A stretch of DNA of 64,000 nt from Sphingobium aromaticiconvertens (GTDB lineage: Bacteria > Pseudomonadota > Alphaproteobacteria > Sphingomonadales > Sphingomonadaceae). Below the pieces are notes generated by a model. It was given only the letters and a program-made list of their open reading frames with translations, was not told where the DNA came from and did no database searches. The position numbers and the translations under genes were made by a program. Each line of letters begins with the position of its first letter. Position 1 is the first letter of the stretch. Positions 1 through 8,249 of this stretch are shown here, piece by piece. The stretch covers positions 738,001 through 802,000 of the forward strand of contig NZ_JBANRJ010000001.1 of NCBI RefSeq assembly GCF_037154075.1, given 5' to 3'.

Positions 1-1049
1 CACGTCTGCCGCCTGAGCAGATGCACCGCGCGATCGTGTCGGGCGCGCGCTATGCCTTTCATGCCGGGCCGATCCGCACGGTATTGTTGCGCGCCTTCAT
101 CTTTGGGCTGTCGGGCGCGACGGCGACGGCGCTTGCGCCACTGGTGGCGAAGGACCTGCTGGGCGGGAACGCCAGCACCTATGGCCTGCTGCTGGGCGCC
201 AGCGGGGTCGGCGCGGTTGTCGGCGCGCTGATGGTCAGCCCCTGCCGCGAGCGTTTCGGGACGCAGTGGACGACGGGCGTGATGGCGGTCGTCGGCGGGC
301 TGGCGTTGGTGCTGACGGGGATCAGCAGGTCGGTGCCACTCACCTGTTTCGCGATGTTCATCGCCGGTGGCGCTAATATCCTGACGATCGCGCTGTTCAA
401 CGTTTCGGTTCAGTTGTCGGCCCCGCGCTGGGTGACGGCGCGTGCGCTCTCGCTTTTCTCCTCCGCGCTGACGGGGGGTATCGCGATCGGTGCGTGGATG
501 TGGGGCATGGTGGCGGGCCAATGGTCGGTCGATGTCGCGATGATCGCATCGGGCGTCGCGCTGGGGCTGATGCCGCTGCTGGGCTTCATCCTGCCCCTGC
601 CCGAAGCGACCGAAGCCGATGTCGCGCCGTTCGAACTGGCCAATGAACCCGAGGTCGCGCTCGCCCTTACCCAAAGGTCGGGACCGGTGGTGATCGAGAT
701 CGACTATGATGTCGACCCCGGACGGGCGCGCGATTTCTACGATGCGATGCTGAAAGTGCAGCGTACTCGCCTGCGCAATGGCGGTTTCAACTGGTCGCTG
801 TCGCGCGACATCGCCGATCCGGCGCTGTGGACCGAGCGCTATCAGTGCCCGACATGGGGCGATTATCTGCATATGCGGACCCGTTTCACCCGGGCAGACA
901 AGGACGCACAGGAACAGGCCCGATCCTATAATCGCGAGGGCAGCGAATTGCGCGTGCGTCGCCGGCTGGAACGGCCGTTCGGATCGGTGCGCTGGCGCGC
1001 GGATTCGCCCGATCCGCAACAGGTGCCGATCGGCTATATGGCGCCGTAA
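1..1049 (+). CDS. MFS exporter (MFS_3 type), 3' part; 5' end outside window
   Basis: The frame is open to the first base of the window, so the gene starts upstream; the first ATG seen (21) is internal. The visible part begins with several hydrophobic helices of a major facilitator transporter, then a soluble tail from about codon 224 after the ATG at 21. That tail has the pattern typical of the transmembrane secretion effector family (MFS_3): FYDAMLKVQRTRLRNGG, a W-x-L-x-R-D stretch, and a T-x-A-D segment. Members are inner-membrane exporters related to EntS; the substrate cannot be told from sequence. A 135-bp gap separates it from the receptor gene on the same strand, so they may be functionally linked, but there is no overlap to prove an operon. 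Confidence 0.75.
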   Translation, partial: RLPPEQMHRAIVSGARYAFHAGPIRTVLLRAFIFGLSGATATALAPLVAKDLLGGNASTYGLLLGASGVGAVVGALMVSPCRERFGTQWTTGVMAVVGGLALVLTGISRSVPLTCFAMFIAGGANILTIALFNVSVQLSAPRWVTARALSLFSSALTGGIAIGAWMWGMVAGQWSVDVAMIASGVALGLMPLLGFILPLPEATEADVAPFELANEPEVALALTQRSGPVVIEIDYDVDPGRARDFYDAMLKVQRTRLRNGGFNWSLSRDIADPALWTERYQCPTWGDYLHMRTRFTRADKDAQEQARSYNREGSELRVRRRLERPFGSVRWRADSPDPQQVPIGYMAP

Positions 1050-3157
1050 AAGCAACGCCACAGCGATTGATCGCGATTTCGAATGAATGCCAAAGAAAAT
1101 CGCAATCGGCTGCGGCTGCGATCAGTTTAAGACACCCTTTTTCAGCTGAGCGCCCGGCACAGGGCGGCGGCATCAGGGGGCACTATGGCTGACATCAAAT
1201 GGACAATCGGAACATCGGGCATTGGTTTGGCGGTGGCTCTTTCCCTGGCGCCGCAGTGCGCCATGGCTCAGGTCGCTCAGTCGGCGGATCAGGATGATGG
1301 CAATGCGATCATCGTGACCGCGCAGCGCCGGGCGGAGCTGTCGCGCGACGTGCCGATCAGCATCACCAGCATCAGCGGCGATCAACTGGCGACGTCTGGC
1401 GCCAACCAGCTTTCCGACATCTCCAATGTCACGCCTGCGCTGCGCTTCGACAGCGCCGCAACCTTCGTTCAGCCGACCATCCGCGGCGTCGGCACCGCCG
1501 TCACCACCTCGGGCGGCGGTGCCAATGTCGGCATCTATGTCGATGGCTTCTATTCGCCCAATTCGCTGGCCGCCGATTTCCAGCTGATGAGCCTGCGGAG
1601 CGTGCAGGTGCTCAAGGGGCCGCAAGGCACCTTGTTCGGTCGCAACACCACCGGCGGCGCGATCCTGCTGACCACCGCCGAGCCCAGTTCGACCCCGACG
1701 GGCGAAATGAAGGTCAGCTATGGCCGCTTCAACGCGATCGCACTTCAGGGCTATTCGACCTTTGGCGTGGTCGAGAATGTGGCAATGGACATTGAAGGCA
1801 TGTTCCGGCGCGGCGACGGCTTCGTCCGCAATATCACGACCGGCAGCAAAAAGGATGGCGCCTACAGCAACTGGGCGCTGCGGACCGGGATAAAGGCGGA
1901 CATCTCCGACTCCGTCTCGCTGCTGCTACGTTATACCCACAGCGACAATGACGATCCGACGCTGATGAACACCAACATCTATGTCGGCGATGACATTGGC
2001 GGCGCGGGCACGAACCTGCCGGCCAGTCTCTATGCGACCAGGCCGAACGAGGTCGCGACGTCCGGTCCGTCGCTATTCCGGTTCAATGGCGATGTGATCC
2101 AGGCGACGCTGAAGGCCGATCTGGGCTTTGCGGACCTGGCTTCCTATACCCAGTATCGCGATGAAAAATCGCTGATCGTCGAGGATATGGACCATACGGC
2201 GGCCAACATCTTCCTGCTGCACATCCCGGTCGTCTCAAAGACTGTTTCGCAGGAATTCCTGCTGACGTCGAAGCCGGGCGGCAGCCTGCAGTGGACAGCG
2301 GGCCTTTTCTACTTCCGCAACAAGGATACATGGTCGCCGCGGGTCGGCACGCCGACGCCCGGCAATCCGCTGGCAAGCATCCTCTATGGCGGGTCAGGCA
2401 CCAACAGCAAAACCTATGCGGCCTTTGTTGACGCCACTTACCAGATCAGCCCGCAACTGTTCCTGACGGCAGGCGCGCGCTATAGCCACGATGTCGTTGG
2501 CGATCCCTATTATGTCGCGCCTTTCTCCGGCGTGCGGACCTATGTGCCGGAACTCAAGGGCGACAAGGTGACGCCGCGCGTCGTGCTGCGCTTCAAGCCC
2601 AGCGAGGAGTCCAGCGTCTATGCCTCCTTCACCAAAGGGTACAAGTCCGGCATTCTCGACGTTGGTGGCAACACCGGCAACAGGGTGAAGCCCGAAGACA
2701 TCAACGCCTATGAGCTTGGCTACAAGTTCCAGGACAGGCGCCTGTCGTTCGACCTGTCAGCTTATTATTATGACTATAAGAATCTTCAGGTGTCGCTGTT
2801 CCGCGGCGTTCCGCCATCAGCCGCGATCCTCAATGCGGCGACCTCTGAAATCTACGGGTTGGAAGGGCAGGTCGCCTATCAGCTTGGGGATCATTTCCAG
2901 TTCAACGCGGGCGCGGCCTATACGCATGGGCGCTACAAGGAATTCGGTGAGGCGCCGGTCTATACCCGCTGTACGTTGCCCGCCTGCGCCGCGCAGGGCG
3001 TTTCCTTCACCGTGGTGCCAACGGCGCTCAAGAATGTGGACATGCAGCGCACGCCGGAATTCACGGGCAATATCGGCGCGCGCTACACGACCGATCTGGC
3101 CGGTGGTGAAATCGCGCTGTCGGGCAACCTCTATTACACGTCGAGTATCCGTCTTGG

Positions 3158-4096
3158 TCAAGGTCGTTTTGGCTGCCAATCACGCCCTTCACGCAGCAGC
3201 GTGTTTGCCAGAACGATGATGCGACGCATGACGGCGGTGATGGCGACCTTTTTCGCCTTTCCTGCATTTACGAGCTGCTGATATTTGTCGCGGAGATCGT
3301 GATTAAAGCGAATGGCGACCAACGCAGGCATGTAGATTGCCCGCCGGAGTGACGCCCGGCCACCAATAATCCGCTCTTTGCCCTGCCACTTGCCTGACTG
3401 TTGCGTCATGGGCGCAAGTCCAGCCAGAGCGGCAATCTTTTTGCTGTCGAGATGCCCAAGTTCCGGCATGTCGATCACCAAGATGGTCGCGGTTAATCTG
3501 CCGACCCCCGGAATGGTCATCAGACGCCTGATGCGCTCATCAAGGGTTCCACGCTGTTTGGCGATCTGGGCAACGACTTCATCCAAGGCTTTGATGTCGG
3601 TGTCGATGTCATTGATCCGGCGGCAGAGTTGGTCTTTCACCAAAGGGTTGGTTACTGTAGCAAGGCGTGTCTTTGCCGTGATCTGATCTTTGACCAAGGC
3701 ACGCCGTGCTGTCAGCAACTCCCTGAGATCATGAACATCTTCACCTTCTATGCCTTGAGGGGTCAAATCCAGAACAATCCCCATGCGAGCCAGCATTTTG
3801 GCGTCAACGCTATCGGTTTTGGCCAGTCGGCCGATAGCCTGTGCAAATCGTCGCGCTTGTTTCGGATTGACCTTGATGAAGGGGTGCCCCGCCAAACTGA
3901 GATATCGCTCAAGCCCACGATGATAGGCACCGGTCGCCTCGAAAACGAACAGTACCCCATCATTCTCGCCCAGCCAGGCGCATAGCTGAGCGAAACCTTC
4001 AGCCGTATTAGGCAGGCTGAGCGCTACGTCATGGGAGTGCCAGAAAGCGTCCAGACGGTCTTTCGACACATCGATTCCGATGGTATCCTTTGCCAT
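3158..4096 (-). CDS. IS110-family transposase
   Basis: 312 residues, the normal size for this family. The N-terminal RuvC-like DEDD domain shows GIDVSKDRLDAFW at residues 7-19, FEATGAYHRGLERYL near 53 and DSVDAKMLARMG near 95. The C-terminal transposase_20 domain has MTIPGVGRLTATIL near residue 192 and the LAGLAPMTQQSGKWQGKERI segment that carries the catalytic serine region. A helical linker lies between. The start is preceded by AAAGGTGG, a plausible ribosome site, directly after the putative bridge-RNA region. The gene looks intact, so the element may still be active. Confidence 0.93.
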   Translation of the reverse strand: MAKDTIGIDVSKDRLDAFWHSHDVALSLPNTAEGFAQLCAWLGENDGVLFVFEATGAYHRGLERYLSLAGHPFIKVNPKQARRFAQAIGRLAKTDSVDAKMLARMGIVLDLTPQGIEGEDVHDLRELLTARRALVKDQITAKTRLATVTNPLVKDQLCRRINDIDTDIKALDEVVAQIAKQRGTLDERIRRLMTIPGVGRLTATILVIDMPELGHLDSKKIAALAGLAPMTQQSGKWQGKERIIGGRASLRRAIYMPALVAIRFNHDLRDKYQQLVNAGKAKKVAITAVMRRIIVLANTLLREGRDWQPKRP

Positions 4097-4270
4097 CTTT
4101 TCTATCCACCTTTGCTTGTCGTTCGGGCCCGGAGCCCACGTATCCGTTCAGGTCGTAAGAAAAGACAGGGGCTCGCCAAACTCGACCGCGGTCCTGCAAG
4201 ACCAAGCTCCGCACGGCGCCGCCCCCGCCACTACCCGGCACCGCAGCTGCGGTGCCGGGTAGTGGCTCCC
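4097..4270 (-). ncRNA. Putative IS110 bridge RNA (target- and donor-guide RNA)
   Basis: This is the non-coding leader of the IS, read on the transposase strand. It begins with a perfect 40-bp palindrome (4227-4266). It then has, in RNA order: GGAGCT (4210-4205), which matches GAAGCT at the target with one G:T wobble; a GGTC/GACC hairpin (4190-4203); GTCGAG (4186-4181), complementary to the other target half including the core; ACGGATAC (4147-4140), identical to the IS right end plus the first core base; a GGGC/GCCC hairpin (4125-4137); and GACAAG (4120-4115), complementary to the IS left end plus core. This order (target loop, then donor loop) is the one established for IS621-type bridge RNAs. 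Individual matches are only 6-8 bases, so the set and order carry the argument. The RNA ends are not defined by sequence. Confidence 0.6.
4227..4266. repeat. Perfect 40-bp palindrome in the IS110 leader
   Basis: The two 20-base halves are exact reverse complements, centred between 4246 and 4247 on CAGCTG. As RNA it would form a very stable hairpin at the 5' side of the putative bridge RNA; as DNA it could be a cruciform or protein site. It lies about 40 bp from the IS end. Confidence 0.9.
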
Positions 4271-4573
4271 TTTTGCCTCAGGAGCCAGGGATTCTCATAA
4301 GACAAGCTTCTTCTTTGGTCCGTCCGGCACCCAGTTCAAGGAAAAGGCCTATGAAGTGTTGGCCCTGCGCGCGCAGTGGACCGATGCTGAGGACCGTTTC
4401 TCGCTGGCACTCTATGGCGATAATGTCACCAACAACCGGTACCGCACGCAGGTCCAGTATAATAATTTCGGCATCGGCAATGTCTGGAGTGCGCCCACCA
4501 GCTGGGGGGTGCAGGCCGGCATAAAGTTCTAAACAAGAAACGGCCATGATGCCGTTCTGCCAGGAGAGGCGAA

Positions 4574-5614
4574 ATGACGGGCGAACGATCCTATAAGGTC
4601 ATCCAGTGGGCGACCGGCAATATCGGCACAAAGGCGTTGCGGGCGGTGATCGATCACCCGATACTCGACCTCGCCGGACTATGGGTGAGTTCGCCTGACA
4701 AGGTAGGCAAGGACGCCGGAACTTTGTCCGGCGGCCAGCCTTGCGGCATCAGCGCGACCAGTTCGGTCGAACAGATGATCGCCACGCCCGCCGATTGCGT
4801 CCTCTACATGCGGCAGGGGACCGACATTGGCGAGATTTGCGCCTTGCTGGCATCGGGCAAGAATATCGTCACGACGCGCGGTGACTTTCATCATCCGTCC
4901 TCGATGGACCCGGACATAAGAGCGCAGGTGGAGCAAGCCTGCCGCACCGGCAACAGTTCGATCTACAGCACCGGGTCCAGCCCCGGTTTCGTGACGGAGG
5001 CGCTGCCGATTGCGCTCTTGTCGCTGTCGCGGCGGCTCGATTGCCTGACCATCGAGGAATTTGCGGATATGTCCTCGCGCAATTCACCCGATCTGCTGTT
5101 CGGGATCATGGGCTACGGCGTCGCGCCGGGCGCTTTCGACCAGCGCAAGATCGACCATGTGAAGCAGGATTTTGCCGGATCGCTGGCGCAACTGGCTGAC
5201 GCGGCCGGCATTACGATCGACAGTTGGGAGGGGGCGGGCGAAATGTCCGCCGCGCGTGACCGCGTGGAGATCGCCGCTGGAACGATCGAGGCGGGGCAGG
5301 TCGCCGCCCAGCGCATCACCATCAGCGGAATGCGCGCGGGCAAGCCGGTGCTGCGCTTCCGGGCCAACTGGTATTGCTCCAGTAATATTGTCGATAGTGA
5401 TTGGGAATTGCGCGAGTCCGGCTGGCGGATTCGGGTTGAGGGGGACACGCCGCTCGACGTGCATATCACCTTCCCGGTCAAGCCGGAAGATTATGCCGCC
5501 TTTACGCCGGGCCTGACAGGGCATCGGGCGGTGAACGCGGTGGCGGCCGTCTGTGATGCCCCGCCGGGTATCCGCACGACGGCGGATTTGCCGCAGATCA
5601 TCGCGCGCCTCTGA
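4574..5614 (+). CDS. NAD(P)-dependent dehydrogenase of the DapB-like / diaminopentanoate dehydrogenase family
   Basis: 346 residues. The N-terminus has a Rossmann pattern, KVIQWATGNIGTKALRAV (residues 8-25), typical of the dihydrodipicolinate-reductase-like NAD(P)H-dependent amine dehydrogenase family, which includes 2,4-diaminopentanoate dehydrogenase. A central ITTRGDFHHP-like stretch and a C-terminal alpha/beta domain follow. Family members often sit in sphingomonad and actinobacterial catabolic clusters where the true substrate is unknown; an amine substrate here is not supported by context. The ribosome site AGGAGAGG lies 6 bases before the ATG. The gene starts 42 bp after the broken receptor on the same strand and converges on the next gene. 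Confidence 0.7.
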   Translation: MTGERSYKVIQWATGNIGTKALRAVIDHPILDLAGLWVSSPDKVGKDAGTLSGGQPCGISATSSVEQMIATPADCVLYMRQGTDIGEICALLASGKNIVTTRGDFHHPSSMDPDIRAQVEQACRTGNSSIYSTGSSPGFVTEALPIALLSLSRRLDCLTIEEFADMSSRNSPDLLFGIMGYGVAPGAFDQRKIDHVKQDFAGSLAQLADAAGITIDSWEGAGEMSAARDRVEIAAGTIEAGQVAAQRITISGMRAGKPVLRFRANWYCSSNIVDSDWELRESGWRIRVEGDTPLDVHITFPVKPEDYAAFTPGLTGHRAVNAVAAVCDAPPGIRTTADLPQIIARL

Positions 5615-5622
5615 CCGGTAAA

Positions 5623-5660
5623 GCATCGTGCGAAAAACGGGGCCGTTTTCCGCACGATGC
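5623..5660. terminator. Long hairpin between convergent genes
   Basis: GCATCGTGCG-AAAACGG and its reverse complement form 18-base arms with one mismatch around a two-base centre, located between the convergent stops at 5614 and 5668. There is no strong T tract, so it may be a bidirectional terminator or a dispersed intergenic palindrome. Confidence 0.5.
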
Positions 5661-5667
5661 GACATTC

Positions 5668-6549
5668 TCAATAGTCCGCCACCAGTGCCTCGCTCACTGC
5701 CCAGAGGCGGCGGGCTGCTTCATCGTCCTGGGCGGCGGCGGACGGGGTGAGCGTCTGCCGTTGATGATAATAGCCGCCCGATGACTGACCCGCTTCCCTG
5801 GCTGTAGCCAGCCAGACGAGGGTGTCGGCGGCGGCTTCTGGTGTCATGGAACGATCTTTGATCGATTCCATATAGGCCTGCATCGGCCCGTCGCAGTGGC
5901 TGGCGAAATTGCTGTCGACCACGCCCGGATGCATGGCGTGGGAGAGGATGCCGTCCCCCGCCACCCGGCGCGCCAGTTCACGCGCGAACAGGATATTGGC
6001 AAGCTTCGCATGGCAATAAGCGGACCCGCCGACAAAGCCGTCGGCAAAGGTCAGGTCGTCCCAGTTGATCCCCGTGCTTTGTTCATGGCCGGTGGAGGAG
6101 ACGGCGACGACGCGCACATTTCTCGATTCGGCCCCTGGCTCGGCCAGCGCGGCGGCGGCCTTCAACTGCGGCATCAACTTTTGCGTCAGCAGGAAGGGCG
6201 CGAGGTGGTTGGAGGCAAAGGTCGCCTCATGCCCCTCTGGCGTCATAATGCGTTCGGCATAGACTCCGCCCGCATTGTTGAGCAGCGCGTCGATGACCGG
6301 GGTCATCCGACCGATCTCCTCGGCCACGCGGGCGGTTTCGGAGAGAAGGGACAGGTCTGCACGCATCATCGTAAAATCCGCGCCCGGCACCGTCCGCAAT
6401 TCGGCCTTCGCCGCCGCGCAGCGCGCCGGGTCACGACCGACGCCGATGACGCGCCAGCCCTGCGCCAGCAGCGCGCGTGCCGCCGCCTTGCCGATGCCCG
6501 CGCTGGTCCCGGTGAGGATAGCGACCTTCTGTCTTGTGGTCCGATTCAT
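5668..6549 (-). CDS. Short-chain dehydrogenase/reductase (retinol-dehydrogenase-like)
   Basis: 293 residues from the ATG at 6549. The frame extends upstream, but this start overlaps the stop of the preceding MFS gene as ATGA, and the glycine-rich motif TGTSAGIGKAAA falls at residues 11-22, as normal. NNAGG follows near residue 90, and the active site Y-C-H-A-K is in SAYCHAKLANILFA. Members reduce or oxidise alcohol/ketone groups on lipophilic molecules with NAD(P)(H). Translational coupling to the MFS gene suggests both act on the same compound. The C-terminus has a long tail after the core domain. Confidence 0.8.
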   Translation of the reverse strand: MNRTTRQKVAILTGTSAGIGKAAARALLAQGWRVIGVGRDPARCAAAKAELRTVPGADFTMMRADLSLLSETARVAEEIGRMTPVIDALLNNAGGVYAERIMTPEGHEATFASNHLAPFLLTQKLMPQLKAAAALAEPGAESRNVRVVAVSSTGHEQSTGINWDDLTFADGFVGGSAYCHAKLANILFARELARRVAGDGILSHAMHPGVVDSNFASHCDGPMQAYMESIKDRSMTPEAAADTLVWLATAREAGQSSGGYYHQRQTLTPSAAAQDDEAARRLWAVSEALVADY

Positions 6550-7763
6550 GCGATGACTTCCTTCATCCTTGGGGGGCTGCGCCCGAGCGTCAGGAACAGC
6601 GCCGCGCCCGCCAGCGTCACCCCGGCACTGAGCCACAGGAACGGTGCATAGGTGCCATAGGCTTTCAGCGTCAGGCTGAGCACCATCGCGCCCAGTGCAG
6701 ACCCGCCGGCAATCGACGCGCCCACCAGTCCCATGACCAAACTAAAGACGCCCAGGCCGAAACGGCGTGAGACGAGATAGGCGGCGATGTCGCCCTCTGC
6801 CCCCTGCGCCATGCCCATCAGCGCGACCGCCAGCCCCAGCAGGACCGTTGCGTCCAGCGGCGAGGCCATCAGCGCCATGCCGATCGCGGGCATCCCCAGC
6901 GCCAGAGCGGCGACATGGTGCGGCTGCATCCGGTCGAGGGACAGGCCGCAGGCGAAGCGCCCGGCAATCACTCCCATCGCGTAGATGGACACCAGCCAGG
7001 TCGCGGTCTGAGACGGTGCGCCGCTATCCATCAGCACCAGCTTCATCTGGGCGGAGACCAGTCCTGCCGGAAAGTTCACCATTATCATGCCCACGATCAG
7101 CACCCAGAAAGCGGGATTATTCAGGATCAGGCGATAGTCACCCTTCGTCTGTACATGCTGCGGCCGATCGGGATGCTCGCCGATATGCGGTGGGGTCAGC
7201 AGGACCGCGATCAGCCCGAAAACCAGCGTGAGGCCACCCAGAAACAGATAGGTGGTGCGCCAGCCCTGCGCCGCGATGAGGCTGCCGATCAGCGGCGCCA
7301 GCACCGCGCCCACCAGTGGCGGTCCGGTCATCACGATGGAAAAGGCCAGACCCCGCGCCCGCTCGAACCGCTCCGCGACTATCCGCGTATAGACCGGCGA
7401 CGTGGTGAGCGTACCGACGATGATCTGGAGTACCGCGACGGCAAAGAAGAAGCGGATGTCGCCCGACTGTATCGCAAAACCGATATAGGCAAGTGGTCCC
7501 GCCAGCACGCCGATCGCCGAAACCGTCCGCACGCCGAACCTGTCGGTCAGGCGACCCGTGATCGGCTGCACGACCAGCATCAGCAGGCCAAAGCTGCTCA
7601 GCAGCGCGAATTGCGATCTGGACCAGCCGAACGCGCCGAGCAATTCGGGCGCGAACACGCTCATCGTATAGGCGCTAAGGCCGATACCGAAGCCAAGGCC
7701 GATGGTGGCGGCCATCAGGGGCCGCCAGTGCGTTCGGAATTCTCCCCAATAGGCCGAAGCCAT
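6546..7763 (-). CDS. Major facilitator superfamily transporter
   Basis: 405 residues with about twelve hydrophobic segments. The helix 2-3 loop reads GRLTDRFGVRTVSA, matching the MFS G-x-x-x-D-R-x-G-R/V signature. The layout resembles the oxalate/formate antiporter-like and monocarboxylate-like branch of sphingomonad catabolic clusters. It overlaps the following SDR by four bases, so it is the first gene of a two-gene operon. Substrate unknown; uptake or efflux of a carboxylate intermediate is likely. Confidence 0.8.
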   Translation of the reverse strand: MASAYWGEFRTHWRPLMAATIGLGFGIGLSAYTMSVFAPELLGAFGWSRSQFALLSSFGLLMLVVQPITGRLTDRFGVRTVSAIGVLAGPLAYIGFAIQSGDIRFFFAVAVLQIIVGTLTTSPVYTRIVAERFERARGLAFSIVMTGPPLVGAVLAPLIGSLIAAQGWRTTYLFLGGLTLVFGLIAVLLTPPHIGEHPDRPQHVQTKGDYRLILNNPAFWVLIVGMIMVNFPAGLVSAQMKLVLMDSGAPSQTATWLVSIYAMGVIAGRFACGLSLDRMQPHHVAALALGMPAIGMALMASPLDATVLLGLAVALMGMAQGAEGDIAAYLVSRRFGLGVFSLVMGLVGASIAGGSALGAMVLSLTLKAYGTYAPFLWLSAGVTLAGAALFLTLGRSPPRMKEVIA

Positions 7764-7784
7764 CCTCTTCTCCTTTTTATAGTT

Positions 7785-8053
7785 TTAGCGGGGCCTTATG
7801 CCTTCCTGGAACAGCGCGACGGCGGCGCTGGACCAATCTTCTATCTCGTCGCGCGTCATGGCATGGCTCGACAGCAGATTGCGCGCCCGCCGACCATCAT
7901 GCTCATGACGACATTGGCTGCCATGTCCGGTCGGTCCACGCAAACCGCCCCGGCGCTATCGCGATGGCGCAGCAGGTCAGGCAGGAGGTCGATCACCGGC
8001 TTTGCTCTCCGCCTGATTTTGTGCACCACCATAATGAAACGTATTGGGTGCCA
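7785..8053 (-). pseudogene. Remnant of a TetR-type regulator C-terminus
   Basis: On the minus strand the frame from 8053 reads HPIRFIMVVHKIRRR, AKPVIDLLPDLLRHRD and DMAANVVMSMMVGGRA. After a single-base frame change near 7880 it continues NLLSSHAMTRDEIEDWSSAA and then VALFQEGIRPR to the stop at 7785. This resembles the ligand domain of a TetR regulator. No helix-turn-helix part was found, and a stop lies just upstream. It is probably a decayed regulator of the MFS/SDR pair. The 196 bp from 8054 to 8249 hold no recognised gene. Confidence 0.45.
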
Positions 8054-8249
8054 TTAAAGCGATCCCGCGATTAGAGCAATAAGCAGCTTGTCCGGCATCG
8101 CGCGCGCGATCGTTTTAGTTGTCTCGCCGCCGCCCGTGTGAACGCCTGCCAGATACTGATACGTCCCACCAACGATAGGGTCCCGATGATGGGGCATGAG
8201 GTCGCAACCGGCGCGCAACGACGCGCACATATATGGTGAGGATGAGCGC

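Larger units (their letters stand above)
3146..4306 (-). mobile_element. IS110-family insertion sequence (about 1.16 kb)
   Basis: The ends were set from the split receptor gene. The left junction is GTCGAG|TATCCG at 3145/3146 and the right junction is GACAAG|CTTC at 4306/4307. AG is present on both sides (3144-3145 and 4305-4306), which reads CT on the transposase strand and fits a shared core dinucleotide. No long terminal inverted repeats or longer target duplication were seen, as expected for IS110 elements, which recombine through a DEDD transposase instead of a DDE enzyme. The element carries one transposase gene, a very short tail after its stop (about 12 bp) and a 200-bp non-coding leader. 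The boundary could shift by the two core bases. Confidence 0.85.
1185..4532 (+). pseudogene. TonB-dependent receptor gene interrupted by an IS110-family element
   Basis: The 5' part (1185-3145) encodes a signal peptide ending near CAMAQ, a TonB-box-like IIVTAQRR, and a plug domain with VQVLKGPQGTLFGRNTTGG, then barrel strands. The frame then runs into IS sequence and stops at 3281. The missing C-terminus lies beyond the IS at 4307-4532, starting FFFGPSG and ending in the usual aromatic residue (GIKF). Joining 3145 to 4307 gives one uninterrupted frame of 728 residues, normal for sphingomonad receptors. These receptors import large or scarce substrates through the outer membrane using TonB/ExbBD. 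As it stands the product lacks about 76 C-terminal residues, including the last strands, and is probably inactive unless the IS excises. The start has an AGGGGG motif 7 bases upstream. Confidence 0.9.

Noticed and set aside
3145..4306. Classical terminal inverted repeats for the IS110 element
   Set aside because: None of useful length were seen. The ends were instead defined by the interrupted receptor frame and shared AG/CT core.
8054..8249. Minus-strand frame ending ARAMPDKLLIALIAGSL upstream of the TetR remnant
   Set aside because: It is separated from the TetR-like part by an in-frame stop and has no similarity I recognise; it is probably the non-coding leader of the MFS gene.
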